From Mycolicibacterium poriferae (GTDB lineage Bacteria > Actinomycetota > Actinomycetes > Mycobacteriales > Mycobacteriaceae), in the NCBI RefSeq assembly GCF_010728325.1, contig NZ_AP022570.1, forward strand, positions 3,410,001 to 3,474,000: 64,000 nucleotides of DNA, in the 5' to 3' direction. The stretch's first letter is position 1. Each line of letters opens with the position of its first letter. The notes under the pieces are model-generated. The model ran no database searches and was not told where the DNA came from. It saw nothing but the letters and a program-made list of their open reading frames with translations. The position numbers and the translations under genes are program-made. Of this stretch, positions 51,391 through 58,309 are shown one piece after another.

Positions 51391-52203
51391 ATGGCCTTCA
51401 CCCGAGTCGACCTGCTGTCGACGGCGCAGCGCTCACTCGCCGCCGCCGGAGCCCACGACCGCGACGGCTGGATCGGTCTGTTCACCTCCGACGGCACGAT
51501 CGAAGACCCCGTCGGGTCGCGACCACACCGCGGCGCGGCGGCGATCGGGAAGTTCTACGACACCTTCATCGGCCCTCGCGCCATCAGCTTTCGCCCCGAC
51601 GGCGACATCGTCGTGGACACGACGGTCATTCGCGACGTCGAGCTGATCATCGCGATGTCGCCGACGCTGACATTGCGGGTGCCCACGTTCATCCGGTACG
51701 ACCTGCGCGGAGACGAACGCGGCGACGAGACCGACCTGAAGGTCTGCGCGTTGTCGGCCTACTGGGAGTTGCCGGCGATGGTCGCGCAGTTCGCACGAAG
51801 CGGCCTGAGTGCGGTGCCCAGTGGGATCACGTTGGGCCGCACCATGCTCACTGAGCAGGGCCTCAGCGGCTGCGTGGGGTTTCTGCGTGGCTTCCGCCGC
51901 ATCGGGAGCGGCGTGAAGGGCCGGTTCACCGATCTGCTGGACGCCGCCTGCAAGGGCGACGAGCTCGGCCTGCGACGCCGCGTCGGCGACGCGGCGATCA
52001 CCCACGGCGATCGGGCCCCGATGACCACCTCCGAGTTGCTCAAAATGCTGTCCGGAGGCAGCTGGGCCAAAGCGGTGCAGTCCGGGCCCTCGGTGGCGGC
52101 CCGTGTCGAGCGGGCCGGCCGATGCCGGGTGCTGATCGGCGAGACCGGACCGGATCCCAGCTCGTTCAGCCGGTTGCGATTGTTCGGCGAGGCGGCGTTC
52201 TGA
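51391..52203 (+). CDS. SnoaL/NTF2-like protein with extra C-terminal region
   Basis: A 270-residue protein. The first half is an NTF2/SnoaL-like cone fold (LLSTAQRSLAAAGAHDRDGWIGLFTSDGTIEDPVGSRPHRG, then GKFYDTFIGP), usual for ketosteroid-isomerase-like enzymes. The C-terminal 120 residues (GFLRGFRRIGSGVKGRFTDLLDAACKGDELGLRRRVGD) are not typical and may be a second domain. The catalytic residues cannot be assigned. ATG 51391 is chosen because the fold begins there. Confidence 0.65.
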   Translation: MAFTRVDLLSTAQRSLAAAGAHDRDGWIGLFTSDGTIEDPVGSRPHRGAAAIGKFYDTFIGPRAISFRPDGDIVVDTTVIRDVELIIAMSPTLTLRVPTFIRYDLRGDERGDETDLKVCALSAYWELPAMVAQFARSGLSAVPSGITLGRTMLTEQGLSGCVGFLRGFRRIGSGVKGRFTDLLDAACKGDELGLRRRVGDAAITHGDRAPMTTSELLKMLSGGSWAKAVQSGPSVAARVERAGRCRVLIGETGPDPSSFSRLRLFGEAAF

Positions 52204-52208
52204 CAGCG

Positions 52209-52268
52209 ATGTCGACCACCATGTCGACCACCATGTCGGCCACGATGTCGGCCACGATGTCGGCCACG
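52209..52268. repeat. 12-bp tandem repeat, five copies
   Basis: Five 12-base units of the type ATGTCGACCACC or ATGTCGGCCACG run without interruption between the SnoaL-like gene and the next gene. The first two and last three units differ at two positions, which suggests stepwise expansion. Confidence 0.7.
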
Positions 52269-52310
52269 TTGACGCAACCTCGTCCGTGGACGTGAGAACG
52301 TAGCAGCACC

Positions 52311-52874
52311 ATGGACCCAGCTGATTTGGTGACGTACGAAGAGTTCGGGCGCCGGTTCTTCGAGGTTGCGGTGACCGAGCAACGCGTCGGGGACGCGATC
52401 GGCGCCATCGCCGGCGAAGCCTTCGAGATGGGCCCCATTGCGCAGGGCCCCGGCCGGCTGGCGAAGGTGACGGCCAAGGTGCGGATCATGGCACCCCGGG
52501 TCACCCGTGAGCTCGGCGAGACCATCACGTTCTCGATCCGCATTCCGCTGGAAATCGACATGGTCGTCGATCTGCGGATCGACAAACCGAAGTTCATGGT
52601 CTTCGGCGAGATTTCGTTGCGCGCCACCGCCCGCGCCGCCAAACCGCTGTTGCTGATTCTCGACGTCGAGAAACCGCGCTCGTCCGACATCGCCATCCAC
52701 GTCACGTCGAAGTCGTTGCGGGCCGAGGTCGTCCGCATCGTCGGCGGCGTGGACGCCGAGATCAAACGGTTCATCGCCGCGCACGTCGCCGGCGAGATCG
52801 ACAGCCCGGAGTCCCAGCAGGCCAAGGTGATCGACGTCGCCGAACAGCTCGACGAGACATGGACGGGCATCTAG
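52311..52874 (+). CDS. Conserved hypothetical, lipid-binding-like
   Basis: A 187-residue protein with a Cys-free, beta-strand-rich centre (KVTAKVRIMAPRVTREL, ITFSIRIPLEIDMVVDLRIDKPKFMVFGEISLRATAR) followed by an amphipathic helix (VVRIVGGVDAEIKRFIAAHVAGEI). No signal peptide. The alternating strands recall lipid-transfer or coat-like folds, but this is an impression only. The stop shares the palindromic CTAG with the stop of the convergent GDSL gene. Confidence 0.6.
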   Translation: MDPADLVTYEEFGRRFFEVAVTEQRVGDAIGAIAGEAFEMGPIAQGPGRLAKVTAKVRIMAPRVTRELGETITFSIRIPLEIDMVVDLRIDKPKFMVFGEISLRATARAAKPLLLILDVEKPRSSDIAIHVTSKSLRAEVVRIVGGVDAEIKRFIAAHVAGEIDSPESQQAKVIDVAEQLDETWTGI

Positions 52875-53635
52875 ACCGGCGCCAACACGGGCCGGCGCGG
52901 ACTGCGCCCGCCGCCGCTGGAGCGACCCCGGACGTGGCGCCACAGCCAGGGCATCAGCATGTTCTGGGTCCACAGCACCTGGGAGTACGCCTGGGAACGC
53001 ACCGACGGCGCGGAGGCGGACGGGTCGGCGCCGGCCCAGTCGTGGCTGCTGCCGGGCAACCCCAGCGCCTCAGCGGCGGCGGCCGCGAAAAGCATGTGCC
53101 CCCGAGGTGAACCGTGCACCCGGTCCACGCTCCAGGTCTCGGGCTGCGCCATCGACGGCGCGTCGAACAGATCGACCAGGCCGAACCCGTACCGCTGTGC
53201 CGCCGCGCGGATCTCGGCGTTGATCCGCAACACGCGGGTGTTCAGCACCCGCCCGATCGGCAGAATCCGGGCCACATCGGGAAAGGTGGTCGTCACGACC
53301 GTGGCGCCGGAACGGGCCAGTTCTCGGTGCAGTTGGTCGAGCCGCGCCAGCGCGCCGTCGAAACCGGGGCCGGGCCGGGTCACGTCGTTCATGCCGATAC
53401 ACACCGTGACCAGATCCGGGCGCATCGGCAGGGCGCGGGGCAGCTGATCGACCAGCACGTCGCGAATCTGATTGCCGCGGACGGCCAGGTTGGCGTAGCG
53501 GAGACCGGGATTGTCGGCGCTGAGCATCAGCGCCAGACGGTCGGCGAACCCGAACAGCCCGGTGTCGTCGTCGCCGTCCCAGAGTCCCTCGGTCTGGCTG
53601 TCGCCCAGCGCGACGTAGCGGGCGAATCCGGCCAC
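52871..53635 (-). CDS. GDSL/SGNH-family hydrolase
   Basis: A 254-residue hydrolase. Block I is ALGDSQTEG (nucleophile Ser), block II/III GNQIRDVL and GMNDVTRPG (oxyanion Gly and Asn), and block V SVDRVHGSPRGH (Asp and His of the triad). It probably cleaves an ester on a lipid or cell-wall substrate; no signal peptide is visible. GTG 53635 is the first in-frame start that precedes the fold. The C-terminus (VRGRSSGGGRSPRRPVLAPV) is basic. A 25-bp repeat array lies just upstream. Confidence 0.85.
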   Translation of the reverse strand: MAGFARYVALGDSQTEGLWDGDDDTGLFGFADRLALMLSADNPGLRYANLAVRGNQIRDVLVDQLPRALPMRPDLVTVCIGMNDVTRPGPGFDGALARLDQLHRELARSGATVVTTTFPDVARILPIGRVLNTRVLRINAEIRAAAQRYGFGLVDLFDAPSMAQPETWSVDRVHGSPRGHMLFAAAAAEALGLPGSSHDWAGADPSASAPSVRSQAYSQVLWTQNMLMPWLWRHVRGRSSGGGRSPRRPVLAPV

Positions 53636-53671
53636 GCCGGTGACTCTAGAGCGTGAGCGCCGGTGGCGCAC

Positions 53672-53746
53672 CCGGCGAGCCGGCACAACCAACCCGCCGG
53701 CGAGCCGGCACAACCAACCCGCCGGCGAGCCGGCACAACGAACCAG
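53672..53746. repeat. 25-bp tandem repeat, three copies
   Basis: Three 25-base units at 53672-53696, 53697-53721 and 53722-53746, all starting CCGGCGAGCCGGCACAAC. The first two are identical and the third has two differences. They sit between the stop of the LmeA-like gene and the start of the GDSL gene. Confidence 0.75.
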
Positions 53747-53754
53747 CCGGCCCA

Positions 53755-54609
53755 CTAACCCAGCCGGCCGAGCCGGCTCACCGTCAAGACGACCCCGGTG
53801 ACGCTGAGCTGGTTGAGGATGTCCTCCAGGCGGGTCCGGGGCAGATCGGCACGCCATTGCGGCACCGTGCCCGACAACCGCACCACGCCCGGGGCAAACG
53901 TGATGCCGGTCAGCACAAGCCCCCGGGCCAGCTCCGGCAGCTGTATCGGATACGCCGGGGTCCGCGCGGGTAACCGCCAGCCCCTGGAGCCGACCGTCAG
54001 CCGGCTCGCCGTCAGCCACAGGGTGGAACCGTCCACCCGCGCCGCCACCTCGAGGTGACCCAGCCGGGGCCGTCGCGCCAGCCGCAACCTGGCCACGCCG
54101 TCGGGGCCGACCTCCCCGGCGAAGCGTGGTGCGGCCGAGCGGAACATCTCGTCGAGCACGGCCGCGGGCACGTCGAGCGTCAACTCCACCGGCGCGGCGA
54201 CCAGCACGGGCGGGGCGCCGGGCTTCATGTGCACGTTGTGCGCCACCACGGTGGCCCGCCCGAAGGTGCTGCTCCGCCAGCGGACGTCGTCGGCGGTCAG
54301 TCGCACGTCATTGAGCTGACCCACCGACAGCCCCCGCGCGTCGAGCCGCGACTCGAACCCGGTGACCGTCATCGTCAGATCACCGTCGTCGAGACGCACT
54401 GTGAGCCGTCGCCCCAGCACCAGCCGCCGGATCGTGAGGAACAACGTCCGATATGCGGCGGCGGCGCCGCTGTTCACCGGCACCATCGCGGTGGCCGACC
54501 ACAGCGAGGTGAGCATGTCGATCGGCCGGAACGGATCGAACCGGCGGACGGACCGTGTCGGCGGCCGCCGCCCCGCCGGCTCCGTGGGACGGGTCATCGT
54601 GTGCTCCAT
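53755..54609 (-). CDS. LmeA-like (DUF2993) lipid-binding-type protein
   Basis: A 284-residue protein whose body is a strand-rich DUF2993 domain (LTVRLDDGDLTMTVTGFESRLDARGLSVGQLNDVRLTADDV, then PVELTLDVPAAVLDEMFRSAAPRF). Mycobacterial LmeA, a member of this family, is needed for mannan maturation and binds phospholipid. This one lacks an obvious signal peptide, though MLTSLWSATAMVPVNSGAAAAYRTLFL may be a membrane segment. An ATG 12 bases downstream (MTRPTEP) is an alternative start. Confidence 0.7.
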   Translation of the reverse strand: MEHTMTRPTEPAGRRPPTRSVRRFDPFRPIDMLTSLWSATAMVPVNSGAAAAYRTLFLTIRRLVLGRRLTVRLDDGDLTMTVTGFESRLDARGLSVGQLNDVRLTADDVRWRSSTFGRATVVAHNVHMKPGAPPVLVAAPVELTLDVPAAVLDEMFRSAAPRFAGEVGPDGVARLRLARRPRLGHLEVAARVDGSTLWLTASRLTVGSRGWRLPARTPAYPIQLPELARGLVLTGITFAPGVVRLSGTVPQWRADLPRTRLEDILNQLSVTGVVLTVSRLGRLG

Positions 54610-54643
54610 CCTCGCACGCGCCTGGTTCAGCTATGGTCCCGTC

Positions 54644-55135
54644 GTGCCGAAACTCAGTGCCGGGCTGCTGCTCTACCGCGGCGACGGTGATCGCCTCGAG
54701 GTGCTTCTCGGCCATCCCGGGGGTCCGTTCTGGGCGCGCAAGGACGACGGCGCCTGGTCGGTGCCCAAAGGCGAGTACGCCGAGGGGGAGGACCCGTGGA
54801 CGGTCGCTCAGCGGGAGTTCAGCGAGGAGGTGGGAAAGCCGCCCCCGACCGGGCCACGCCTGGATCTCGAACCGGTTCGACAACCCGGCGGCAAGATCGT
54901 CACGGTGTTCGCCGTGCATGCCGACCTCGATCTGACCGGCACCGTCAGCAACACGTTCACCATGGAGTGGCCCCGAGGCTCAGGGCAACAGCGGGAGTTC
55001 CCCGAGATCGACCGCCTGGCATGGTTCGACCTGGCGGCGGCGCGGGTCAAGCTGCTCACGGGCCAGCGGCCGCTGGTCGACCGGTTGCAGGAGGCAGTCG
55101 GACCCGCCGCACCACCGGCGTCTCGATCGCGTTGA
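54644..55135 (+). CDS. Nudix hydrolase
   Basis: A 163-residue Nudix enzyme. The box is GEYAEGEDPWTVAQREFSEEVGKPP, matching Gly-x5-Glu-x7-Arg-Glu-x2-Glu-Glu-x-Gly. The opening PKLSAGLLLYRGDGDRLEVLLGHPGGPFW resembles the NTP-pyrophosphohydrolase-type proteins with a bis(5-nucleosyl) or alkylated-nucleotide substrate. GTG 54644 is chosen because a longer reading enters the divergent gene. The last 80 bases overlap the convergent SnoaL-like gene. Confidence 0.82.
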   Translation: MPKLSAGLLLYRGDGDRLEVLLGHPGGPFWARKDDGAWSVPKGEYAEGEDPWTVAQREFSEEVGKPPPTGPRLDLEPVRQPGGKIVTVFAVHADLDLTGTVSNTFTMEWPRGSGQQREFPEIDRLAWFDLAAARVKLLTGQRPLVDRLQEAVGPAAPPASRSR

Positions 55136-55550
55136 CGGTCAGTGCGCGGCCGTGGATGCGCCAACCCCGCGACGTCCTGAGGTATTCGTCGTCGTAACGC
55201 AGGTGCCACACGACGTCGGTCACCGCGTCGCCGCGGACGGTCCAGTGGTGGGCGATACAGGTGATCCGGCCCAGCGCGTGGTCGGCATCGTCGCCGGGTG
55301 CGTACACCTCGCCGACGATGGCGTGCTCGGTGCGGGTCACCGCAGCCAGGCCCGACATGGCTGCTCGCACACCCTGAGCACCGTGCAGGCGGCGCACCGG
55401 GTCGAGCCGCCCGGGCGGCTCGGGGAGCCGTAATTCCGCTGTGCCGGTGAACAGTTCGACGACGTCGTCGAACCTGCGGTCGTCGACCGCGGCGGCGTAG
55501 AGATGGACCAGATCGGCGATCGCCAGGCGGTCGGAAACCGGGAGTGGCAC
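55056..55550 (-). CDS. SnoaL/ring-hydroxylase-beta-like small protein
   Basis: A 164-residue NTF2-like fold (RLAIADLVHLYAAAVDDRRFDDVVELFTGTAELRLPEPPGR, then HAIVGEVYAPGDDADHALGRITCIAHHWTVRGDAVTDVVWHLRYDDEYLRTSRGWRIHGRAL). This pattern occurs in SnoaL-like isomerases and in the beta subunits of ring-hydroxylating dioxygenases. It follows the reductase gene by 2 bases, so it is the third gene of an operon with that reductase and a diiron protein. The last 80 bases overlap the Nudix gene on the opposite strand. Confidence 0.7.
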   Translation of the reverse strand: MPLPVSDRLAIADLVHLYAAAVDDRRFDDVVELFTGTAELRLPEPPGRLDPVRRLHGAQGVRAAMSGLAAVTRTEHAIVGEVYAPGDDADHALGRITCIAHHWTVRGDAVTDVVWHLRYDDEYLRTSRGWRIHGRALTVNAIETPVVRRVRLPPATGRPAAAGP

Positions 55551-55552
55551 GG

Positions 55553-56653
55553 CTAGAGGTCGAGCGTCAGCCCGCGCGCACCAGCCGCCCGGGACACGCA
55601 GGTCAGCATCGTGCCGGCGGCGCGTTCGGGGTCGGTCAGCAACGTGTCCCGGTGGTCGACCTCGCCGGCCAGCACCTGGGTGCGGCAGGTGCCGCAGAAC
55701 CCCTGCTGACAGGAGTACGGGGCGTTCACCCCCGCCCTGCGCAGCGCCGACAGCAGCGTCTCCTCGGCTCCGACGGCGACGACCTCTCCGGTGCCGGCGA
55801 CGGTGACCTCGAACGGCGTGCCGTCGACGACGGGCGGGGCGGCGAACCGTTCGAAGTGCAGCTCGACGTCCTCGCGGCCGACCAGTGCCGCGCGGATGGC
55901 GGTCAACATGGGTGCGGGCCCACATGCGTACACCGCCGTGCCGGCCGGGCAGTCGCCGAGCAGGTCAGCGGCAGTGGGCAGGCCGTGCTCGTCGTCGGTG
56001 CGGATCTCGACTGCGGCCCCGAATGCGCCGACCTCGTCGAGGAACGGCAGCGCCTCACGGCTGCGGCCGGTGTAGACCATCGACCAGTCGATACCCAGCG
56101 CTTCGGCCGCCCGGAGCATCGGCAGGATGGGTGTGATGCCGATGCCGCCGGCGATGAAGCGAAACGCCCGCGCGGGCGACCCGAAGCCGGGCACCGTGAG
56201 CGGAAACGCGTTACGCGGCCCGTGGGTGTGCACCGTCGCACCTTCTGGCAACTCATGGACCTCCCGGGAGCCGCCGCCGCCGTCGGGGATGCGGCGCGCC
56301 GCGATCCGGTAGTGGTCGACGGCCGCCGGGCTGCCGCACAGCGAGTACTGACGGACCAACCCGCTGGGCAGCAGCACATCCAGGTGAGCGCCGGGATACC
56401 AGCGCGGCACGGTGGAGCCGTCGGCCGGGATCAGCGTCAACTCGACCACGTCCTGGTCGTGGGCGACCACGCGGCGCCGCGCCACCGTCAACGCGAGGGT
56501 GCGCGCCGTCCCGGACGGCGCGGCCAACCGGCGTCGCGACGACGCCGCCAACAGCCCCGAGACGGCGGCGACGGCGACGCTCAGCGGAACATCGTGCCGG
56601 AGTCGCCCGGAGGCGCTCGGCGGCGTCCTGCGGTAGTGGTCGAACAGCCGCAT
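55553..56653 (-). CDS. Flavin/2Fe-2S ferredoxin-NADP reductase (PDR-type)
   Basis: A 366-residue electron-transfer protein. An FAD- or FMN-binding barrel (RQYSLCGSPAAVDHYRIAARR), an NAD-binding domain (FIAGGIGITPILPMLRAA, YACGPAPMLTAIR) and a C-terminal plant-type 2Fe-2S domain (CQQGFCGTC plus a later Cys in MLTCVSR) match phthalate-dioxygenase/vanillate-demethylase reductases. It should feed electrons from NAD(P)H to an oxygenase, here plausibly the diiron protein upstream. ATG 56653 shares its A with the stop of that gene (TGATG). Confidence 0.9.
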   Translation of the reverse strand: MRLFDHYRRTPPSASGRLRHDVPLSVAVAAVSGLLAASSRRRLAAPSGTARTLALTVARRRVVAHDQDVVELTLIPADGSTVPRWYPGAHLDVLLPSGLVRQYSLCGSPAAVDHYRIAARRIPDGGGGSREVHELPEGATVHTHGPRNAFPLTVPGFGSPARAFRFIAGGIGITPILPMLRAAEALGIDWSMVYTGRSREALPFLDEVGAFGAAVEIRTDDEHGLPTAADLLGDCPAGTAVYACGPAPMLTAIRAALVGREDVELHFERFAAPPVVDGTPFEVTVAGTGEVVAVGAEETLLSALRRAGVNAPYSCQQGFCGTCRTQVLAGEVDHRDTLLTDPERAAGTMLTCVSRAAGARGLTLDL

Positions 56654-57561
56654 CACAGGTGCGCGGCGCGCGCCGCGGGGGAGGAGGCCAGGTACGCCAC
56701 CGCCTGGGCGGTGGAGCCGAACTCTTCGGGAGAGTATCCGGGGCGGAAGTATGACAGCGTGGCAGTGCCGAACAGGTAGCGGTAGCGCGGGAGCAGGCCC
56801 AGTTTCGAGTCGCGCATCCGCATCCGGTTGAACGTCAGCCAGTTCGCGTCGACATTCGGGTCGGTGCGCATCAGATACCAGGCGGCACGCTGGAAGAACA
56901 CCGCCAGCATCGTCGCGGCCGTCGTCATCGCCCGGATGCGGCTGAAGTAGCTGTCGTGGAAGTAGACCGCCACATCGTGGGCGACGCTGCGGTGCTCGAC
57001 CTCCTCACTGCCGTGCCAACGGAACAGGTCGACCAGTGTGGGATCGGCCCCGTAGTCGTCCCAGGTGCAGTTCAGCGCGAAGTCCCCCATGACGGCGGTG
57101 TAGTGCTCGATGGCCGCGATCAGCCACAACCGGTCGCTGAGGTGGTTGAGCCGGCGCGTCGGATCGGTTGTCGTCGGCGGCGCCAGCGCCTCCCGGAAGA
57201 GGTGTTCGACCTGCGCGACGACCGGCGCCGGGTCCACCCCACGGGCCTCCATGAACGAGTGCAGCACCTGCTCGTGCACGTCGGCGTGGGTGGCCTCCTG
57301 CCCGACGAAACCGCGGATGTCGTCGGCCAGTTTGGGGTCCTTGACCATCGGCAGCGCCTCGTTGAAGGTCTGGACGAACCAGCGCTCACCGGCCGGAAGC
57401 ACCAAATTCAGCACACTGACCACGTGCGAAGCCGCCGGATGCCCCGGAATCCAGTGCAGTGGCGCGTCCGCGACGTCGAATTGGACCTTGCGGGCCTGGA
57501 TCTGAACGGGGCCGGGATCGACTTCATCGCGGAAACGACGCGGACGCAACATTGCGGGCAC
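56653..57561 (-). CDS. PF10118-type diiron protein (metal-dependent hydrolase-like)
   Basis: A 302-residue all-helical protein with a ferritin-like diiron pattern. Likely ligands are Glu59 (GERWF), Glu89 and His92 (QEATH), Glu152 (IEHYT), and Glu187 with His190 (SEEVEH). The family is called metal-dependent hydrolase, but a diiron site next to a 2Fe-2S reductase points to oxygenation. No signal peptide. It is the first gene of a three-gene unit (diiron protein, reductase, SnoaL-like). An alternative start three residues in (MLRPRRF) is possible. Confidence 0.8.
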   Translation of the reverse strand: MPAMLRPRRFRDEVDPGPVQIQARKVQFDVADAPLHWIPGHPAASHVVSVLNLVLPAGERWFVQTFNEALPMVKDPKLADDIRGFVGQEATHADVHEQVLHSFMEARGVDPAPVVAQVEHLFREALAPPTTTDPTRRLNHLSDRLWLIAAIEHYTAVMGDFALNCTWDDYGADPTLVDLFRWHGSEEVEHRSVAHDVAVYFHDSYFSRIRAMTTAATMLAVFFQRAAWYLMRTDPNVDANWLTFNRMRMRDSKLGLLPRYRYLFGTATLSYFRPGYSPEEFGSTAQAVAYLASSPAARAAHL

Positions 57562-57645
57562 TCCATCGGTGGTGAACTCGAGGGTCTTCCCGCCAGTCTA
57601 GAACCCGCGCGGCCGGTTACCGGGACCGCGGGTCCCGGGTAGCTG

Positions 57646-58116
57646 TCAGGGCTGGGGTGAGGTGTTGGCGACGATCGGCGCGCCCATGCCGGGCGGCGGA
57701 CCCGCGACCACCGGGGAGCCCGCCCCGGGTGCGCCCGGGATCGGCACCATCGGGGTGGGGGTGACAGTTGTCACACCGTTGGCCCCGACGCGGGGCCCGC
57801 CCGTGGGTCCCATGGCGGCGATCTGGTCGGCCGCGGCCTGGGTGCAGTCCAACTTCAGCAGCATCCGGCCGCCGCTGGTCACCTTCTGGTGATCGACCAG
57901 GCAGGAGGACTGCGGCAACGCGCTGCCCGTCGAACCGCCGAAGTACGCCTTCACGCCCTGGCTCTTCAGGATCGCCAGCGCGCGTCCGTACTGCTCACCG
58001 ACCACGTTGTAGGGAGAGGTCTCGACCGACGGCTGCGACAGCGCCACGCCGGCGCCCATCAGCGCGGCCGTGCCGGCTACGACGAGCCCGCTGCCGAGCA
58101 CAGCGACTTTCCTCAC
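57646..58116 (-). CDS. Secreted Pro/Gly-rich protein with one conserved domain
   Basis: A 156-residue protein with a signal peptide (GAGVALSQPS). A PASTA-like or DUF-type segment (YNVVGEQYGRALAILKSQGVKAYFGGSTGSALPQSSCLVDHQKV) with two cysteines (SSCLVD, KLDCTQ) is followed by a Pro/Gly tail (VPIPGAPGAGSPVVAGPPPGMG). GTG 58116 has GGAG about 7 bases upstream and starts the signal. The mature domain could bind cell-wall muropeptides; this is tentative. Confidence 0.65.
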   Translation of the reverse strand: MRKVAVLGSGLVVAGTAALMGAGVALSQPSVETSPYNVVGEQYGRALAILKSQGVKAYFGGSTGSALPQSSCLVDHQKVTSGGRMLLKLDCTQAAADQIAAMGPTGGPRVGANGVTTVTPTPMVPIPGAPGAGSPVVAGPPPGMGAPIVANTSPQP

Positions 58117-58309
58117 GCAGTTCTCCTCGCCTCGTGGTGCGCTGCGAACATATCGCAGCCGTGCCGAATGTGAAACCGCTGCAGAAGCCGTCGGCGTTAC
58201 AGCGTCGAGCGGGACGAAGGGGCGCAGTGTCGCCGGCCGCTGCGTGCGACAACGACACACTCAGCGCTCGAGCGGCATCGGCGTCGCTCGACCTGGTTGC
58301 GGCCCGGCG

